Origin: Vanessa cardui
Taxonomy: Eukaryota > Arthropoda > Insecta > Lepidoptera > Nymphalidae
Length of the DNA stretch: 64,000 nucleotides
Direction: 5' to 3'
NCBI RefSeq assembly: GCF_905220365.1
Contig: NC_061131.1
Span: forward strand, 9,709,318-9,773,317
The notes below the pieces were generated by a model. That model made no database searches, was not told the origin of the DNA, and was given only the letters and a program-made list of their open reading frames with translations. This document shows positions 58,001 to 64,000 of the stretch, piece after piece. A program made the position numbers and the translations under genes. The stretch's first letter is position 1. Every line of letters begins with the position of its first letter.

Positions 58001-61000
58001 ATAATTTTAGATAACGTTCTGTTTACAAACGTGTATAATGCACAGTGGTCTACACATGTCTGGTTACGAAACATAAACATATTGAAAATACTGGTATTAT
58101 ATTTTTATAAGATTTATAGCATTTAGTCGTTTACTGAATAGTGCAACACTATTTAGTGATATATATATTACACATTAGTCTGTAACTGTATCTTCTAAAG
58201 TAATCTAGATTTTCATAATTACTTATTTCCCACAACTTTTATCTGGCAACAATAAAATAAGGTTTTCCAAATATCGAATTGTTTTTGCAATTTCGTAGGC
58301 TTTTTTTAAATTGAGATTCAATTGTCTTTTTCATTAGATGATTACATTTGGATATGGAATCTTAAAATCAAATATATTGTGTTTTTAGTATTAGACGACA
58401 ACCTGAGCGTAACATTGAGATATAATCAAACCTATATTGTTAGCGGAACGCTAGTTAATTATGTACAAAAATATTATTTAAAAGTTATATTTCTTAGGGA
58501 AAAAGACTACTAATGATAATATTTTTAAGCTGCTTATGCCGACGACCTTTATTCTTAAGTTACTTAAGTTAGCTTAAGTACTAAATCAGGTAATGTCAAG
58601 TTTCTTCCATAATTAGGCACTTCTAGTTATAACAGAAAACGTAATATTACACGTCCACGGTATTTTTTCATAAACATATCAATAAATGACTGCCGATTAG
58701 GGTCAATTTCCCCAAATCTATTAGTTGTAAGATAAGCGCCAGTCATCTAATACCAAAATGAAAATATTATTACTATTAAGATTAACTATGTACATAAGAT
58801 TAGCCGAAATGGTTCAATGGATATTACTTGTATATATGAACACAATTTCGATTGGTGTTTCAAACCATTATTTTTATTTTGACACAAAGTAAAAAACATT
58901 GTGTGAGGTGTTGGGAACCATCAGGTTAGGTTAAACTACGGTCTTTTCTGCGCCCCTCATAAACATGTTTACTTTAATTTAATTTCTATCAGTTCAATAG
59001 TTAAGGCATAAAAGCGTTACAAACAAACAAAAAAAACTTTCGCATTCACAACATCAGTTAGAATGCTGAATAATATACAGTACTGTTGCTGAATTAGTTT
59101 AATCAAAATACTTCACTGCATTACTATACAGTCAAGTATTTTGAATATTGAACAATACTTTATTCGTTCAAAAAGGAGCGTCCGTATACGCTAAATTATT
59201 GGCGTGCATTAAAATAAAAAATAAAAATAAAATTATAAGATTACTGTTGTTTTTAGACTTTTTTTTATTAAAAACTAACGAACCACCCAGGCTGCGATTG
59301 GGTGCAAAGCTGATAATAATAAGTATAGTATGGAATGTCTTTATAAATAACGGTCACTTTTTTAACATGAGAAAATACAAACCGCTTTATCCCTGCATTT
59401 TAAATCGTAATGTCTTCGAAAGTATTCATTTATTTAACTTACATGCTGTAAAGAGGCATATTGATGTATATTAAGTGCACAATTTATTTAAGGTTATTGG
59501 ATAAGTATTAATGATGTATTGCTTAAAATCGCTACGTAAAAAAGCTATTTTCTTTCGGAAAAAGTAAATGATAAGATAACATAACCATTATCCCTAAGAG
59601 ATAGACATACACATCACGGACTTTTTTGTTTGCCTTTTTATATATTTTTTATGTATTTTGATTAATTATTCGATCTATCTCGTTTGGCAAAATAAAATTT
59701 GTTTATTTACATCACGTTAAAAACCTATAAAATTATCAGTATTTTTTGTATGTATATAAAACTTCCTCTTGAATCTTTCTGTTTATTAAAGAAAATTCAT
59801 AAAAATCCATTTCGTAGTATTAAAGACCTAAGCGTATATGGACAAACAGACAGCGGCAAGCGACTTTGTTTCATACTATGTAATGAGAAAACATAACAGC
59901 TAAATGAGTTTGAGCGTTTTTTTCTGATTGCGTTTTTGCTTTTGGTCCTAATGGCCTTACAGTTGTTGGCGTGGGTGCTAGTAGGTACTAACTCCGCCTC
60001 GAAATTTGAGCTTTCTTAGACCGAGCGAGTATCTAGAGGGTGAGTTTGACCTGAAATGCAGAAATAGTCTTGGAATGCTTACCTCATAAAAAATAAAGTA
60101 TAAAAGATATGTAGGCCGATCGCGAAGAGTTTTCAAAGATTATCATCGGTTGATATTTCTATTATAACAATCTAATGAATCATGGCACATAATATCATAA
60201 TACACGATTTATTGAGACTGACTATTACTAAATTACGAGACATAGTCAATTATTAGTGATTTTTCTATAGTATAGGTAATCATTGGCATTACTGAGTGAT
60301 TGATCAGGGAGTATTATTTTAATTATTGTTAGTGGGTACACGAGCTTGCGCCAAACCTTTTCACAAAGTATATTAATAACATAGAACACGTAACTATTGA
60401 GGTGGCCCAGTGATTAGAATCGAAGTGATTATAAAATGCCATGAAGTACATTTTTGAGTTACATGTGTATCCGTTCGAGTCGGTAGAATAAGTTCCAAGC
60501 CATTTCCTCAAATGAAGACAAATCAGCTAAGCGGCGGGGTATTTTTATTTTCCTTTTGTTTTTATACCTTTACTTTTGTTTTGACAAAATGTAAATTATG
60601 TTATTCTGACGTCCTTTGAAGCGACTATTATAATAATATTTGCATATCAGCTTCATAAATCACTTTGATGTGTATCCTATATGAATTTATAAATATCTAC
60701 TAGTACGATATACATTTAATTTTGACCACTATTCTTTGTTTATAACTAGCAGTTGAAATATTTTCTTTTATAAACGGCCATAAACATTATAACGAAAAAA
60801 AATGATACAGGATTTATTCACATAATTTATTACAAAAACAACGATTTTTGAAGCTTCATTTTTTTATAAAGAAAATTAAAAGCTTATTTTAAAAATTTAA
60901 ATTTAATTGCACAAAAAGTATTAATAACTCTACATATAAATGAAAAAATAATTCTCTGTCATTTTATTTATTTCTTAAGGCTAAACTGGATCGGATCGAA

Positions 61001-64000
61001 TTAAATAAAGTGAAATAAATGTGAAATAAATGTGATATGAAGTTTGAAATTCAGGAAAGAGCTTCTTTTTTTCCTAACACCTGTTGACCAATCCGTAAAA
61101 TGAACACAAATCTGAATATTTGATTCGATTGTTGGCACTAGTTCATATATATATAATATCAAATATCGACTTTATGCCAATAATAAAATAAATTCGTTTG
61201 AACTAAAACTTTTTATTTTCTGTGGTTAATGAATGACTATTTCATATTAATTAATCACTTGTTTGTCAAATCAGTTCTTTATTAGTCTATACAGATAAAT
61301 ATACTAAATACTAAAACATCGTTTACTGTGCATACGTTTTTATGAAAGTTTTAAATATCCAAATAAAATGTAAACATATCGATATTTGTCGCGTAACCCT
61401 ATCTTGTAAAGTTCCGCATCGGAGAACAAATAATAATAAGTTAAGCTTCTACTTAAATACTATAATATAATAATAATAATGTACGATTTACCAACCCATA
61501 GATTTAAACACTTTTCAAAAATTTAAATATTTTAAGAATATCTGAGTATTTAAGATTTCAGTAATGATTTACCTACGTATAAAACGGTTATTTTCAATTT
61601 ATTTATTTGGGGCGAATACATTAAATCCTAACACTGAGTGCAACTTTATTTATAGTATATTTACGGTATTACATAGTAATAATATAAAAAGTTATAAATA
61701 AGATAAATAAATAAGATAAGGCAATTTACTTGTTGTTTTAATCATATGTTTTAAAATACAACAAACAATAGGAACAGCCTGTAAATTTCCCACTGCTGGG
61801 CTAAGGGCTCTCCCTTTTCAGGAGATGGTTCGGAATATATTTAAAATTAACTTTGACGCAATGAGCACGATTACGTTCTAAGACAACTTACGTAACGTAA
61901 AAAAAGTGAATAGTACAGACATATTGATATATTCCTTAACGAAATATAAACCCAACTTCGAGGATCATATAATAAGTATTCATCTTTTAAGATTACTTTT
62001 CAAAAAAAAGTCCTTTATATATGGTAAAAATTAAAGCAATAAAATGAATATAAAATGCACACTTCACCGTGAAAGCGTTGGGAGTTCTGTTACTGACGGC
62101 TCATGAATCACCATCATTTCAATGACTTCAGTCTATATTTAAAAAATAATTAAAATATTAAAGCGTTTTAAAATTATGTATAATTTTAAAAGGAATTCAC
62201 CTAGAACATTTTTGGACAACATTATCACATAATATTGATTGTCAACTACATTCATTTACTAGCTTCTGACTCAGCTAGCTTGAAATTTAGTATCGAGTAA
62301 TGAATAAATGTATAGGGGTAGTAATGAATATATGTATAGGGGTAAAATGTTAGGTGAAGGTTTTTTTTTTTTAAGTTTTATAAATTTTCCGCGAATAAAG
62401 CCCCGGGTTCGGCAAGAACATATGTTAATCTTGATCAACAGAATCACTTTTTAGTACATAATTGTACTTTTAAGGTTAAAATATAACAGCAGAATTATTC
62501 AGTGGACAAAATGAAGATTAGTGTATTATGTTATATTGTATATGAATGTATTTACCTATATTTTTATTTATATAGATGCTAGCTTAATTACAATGCTCCA
62601 TACCGGACCCTAGTATAAGTACGAATGCTCTCGACAAAAGAAATGTATTGATGAATGTATGAGTACATTACCAGAGTATTAACTTTATATATATAAATCT
62701 TTTTTATATGTTTGAAAACTCTCTAATCGGTTTTACCGAATTCGACGAACTCTTTATGCGTAGTTGGATTACTGGACGGTTTCCATTGCAGAGCCTCACT
62801 ATCTAAAATAATGTCGATGATAAGAACCATGTAGTTAGTAAGTAATGTATTCGTAAATTTTATTCCTTAAATAATATTTGTAAATTAATTTGTATTTCAA
62901 GATAAAGGGTCCTTTAATGTCGGTTTACGGAGTATACGCGGTAAAATCTACATTTAATTTAATCATGAGACATGTCGAATCAAAAGGGTTGAAGAGTCTA
63001 CTTAAATACAATATATTTTAATTTGATTTGGTTTGAGTTAAGTAGTATTTATTTACATAAAATTACTTAAAAAGTATTCTTTGGTATATTTAATCATTAA
63101 AATTCACGGTATTTTTATTGATACGTTAATGATTAATCGATGATGTTGAATTGTTTATAAATGTATAAAATGTTGAGTAAGGTTTTATTTACTTTAATTT
63201 TTATTATAAATATATCTTTAAAATAATTTGAAGCACATATGTAATTTTGATATTCTTAGGAACATCAATAAGCCTTTTGTTGGCAAAAATTATCAAATCC
63301 AAAAAATCGATAAACATTCGTAGTCAGTCTCACATTAAATTCCTTGCTTAAGGTTTAATAATATAGTAATTTTATAACTATGTGTTATATGTACATCATT
63401 TTACTAAATAACGGATATGTAACCAATCAAGAAGAAATGAATACTAGAATCTGTTATGTCCTTTTAAAGCATTCATTATAGATCTATTCACTCGCGAAAT
63501 TGCGCCCTACACGTTACACGCTAAATCAGCTACATTTGTGTGAGTGACGCACGTGCTTACAATATGTCTTAGTGTGCGTGAGACGACTAAGAATAAAGAT
63601 AGTAACGATACATATTACTAAAATTTATTTTATACTTTTATTTTTTTATTAAAATAAATAAGAGTTTGTTTACCTACAAATTATTAATATTAGGATTAAC
63701 ATCTTAATTATCTGTATTAATATTATAAATGTAAAAGTCAATCTGTCTTTCTGTCGCTTTTTCATGACCAAACCGCTGAACCGAATTCCATGGATTTTTT
63801 TATCAATCAAATTTGGACTCCAACCAAGGACTTTACTTTTTATTTTAACACGTGATAACCAATACTCAAAACGCGAGTGAAGTCGCGGGCGTCTAATAGT
63901 ATAGAAATAAAAATTAAAAACAGTAAGCGTGCAAAAAATATACCGTAATTGTTTTATAATAAAAAGTAATTAATTGGACATGGAAGTGCGCTTCCGCGAG
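58001..64000. other. AT-rich non-coding stretch to the window end
   Basis: No exon with recognisable protein similarity found on either strand. It holds a Helitron-like fragment (about 59690-59890), a degenerate family B SINE head (about 60395-60530), a small SINE family B tail (about 61773-61840) and a repeat near 63725-63895 (gtctttctgtcgctttttca, aaaccgctgaaccgaattcc). It could be intron or promoter DNA of a gene outside the window. Confidence 0.6.

Overview
This is a eukaryotic nuclear window, almost certainly from a lepidopteran and probably a butterfly. Coding sequence is carried on short exons with GT-AG introns inside an AT-rich background. The intergenic and intronic DNA is full of repeats typical of Lepidoptera: two tRNA-derived SINE families, a third short interspersed repeat, Helitron-like elements ending in CTAG, a Tc1 element, MITEs, and tails of LINEs. 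The genes were reconstructed by hand from exon homology, splice sites and phase continuity.

Layout, left to right. (1) About 99-13394, minus strand: Relish (NF-kappaB p105/p100 type). Eleven coding exons carry the N-terminal region, the whole Rel homology domain and a nuclear localisation signal. It then reaches either a GC-rich terminal exon giving a short form or a small symmetric exon at 99-158 leading out of the window, where ankyrin repeats would be expected. (2) 15682-24426, minus strand: a complete Atic gene (AICAR transformylase / IMP cyclohydrolase, 596 aa, 10 exons), including one GC-AG intron made mostly of a SINE and a 4.3-kb intron holding a LINE fragment and a 21-bp minisatellite. 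(3) 28365-29904, plus: Spout1/CENP-32-like SPOUT methyltransferase (402 aa, 3 exons). (4) 30074-31819, minus: ribulose-phosphate 3-epimerase (226 aa, 4 exons), convergent with Spout1. (5) 34121-45814: a cluster of three fast-looking secreted-protein genes. Two are CAP-domain (antigen 5/CRISP/PR-1) genes with long disordered C-terminal extensions, arranged tail to tail with stop codons 28 bp apart. A third, single-exon gene is divergent from the second and resembles only the C-terminal tail region. (6) 45.8-64 kb: no convincing gene, but several nested retroposons, a MITE and one CpG-richer block at about 57.7-58.0 kb that may be a promoter/first exon.

Atic (purine synthesis) and Rpe (pentose phosphate pathway) are housekeeping enzymes and Relish is the IMD-pathway transcription factor; nothing suggests they work together. 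The least ordinary part is the CAP cluster: tail-to-tail paralogues that have lost the CAP histidines, have gained long Cys-bearing tails with hydrophobic C termini, and sit beside what looks like a detached tail gene.
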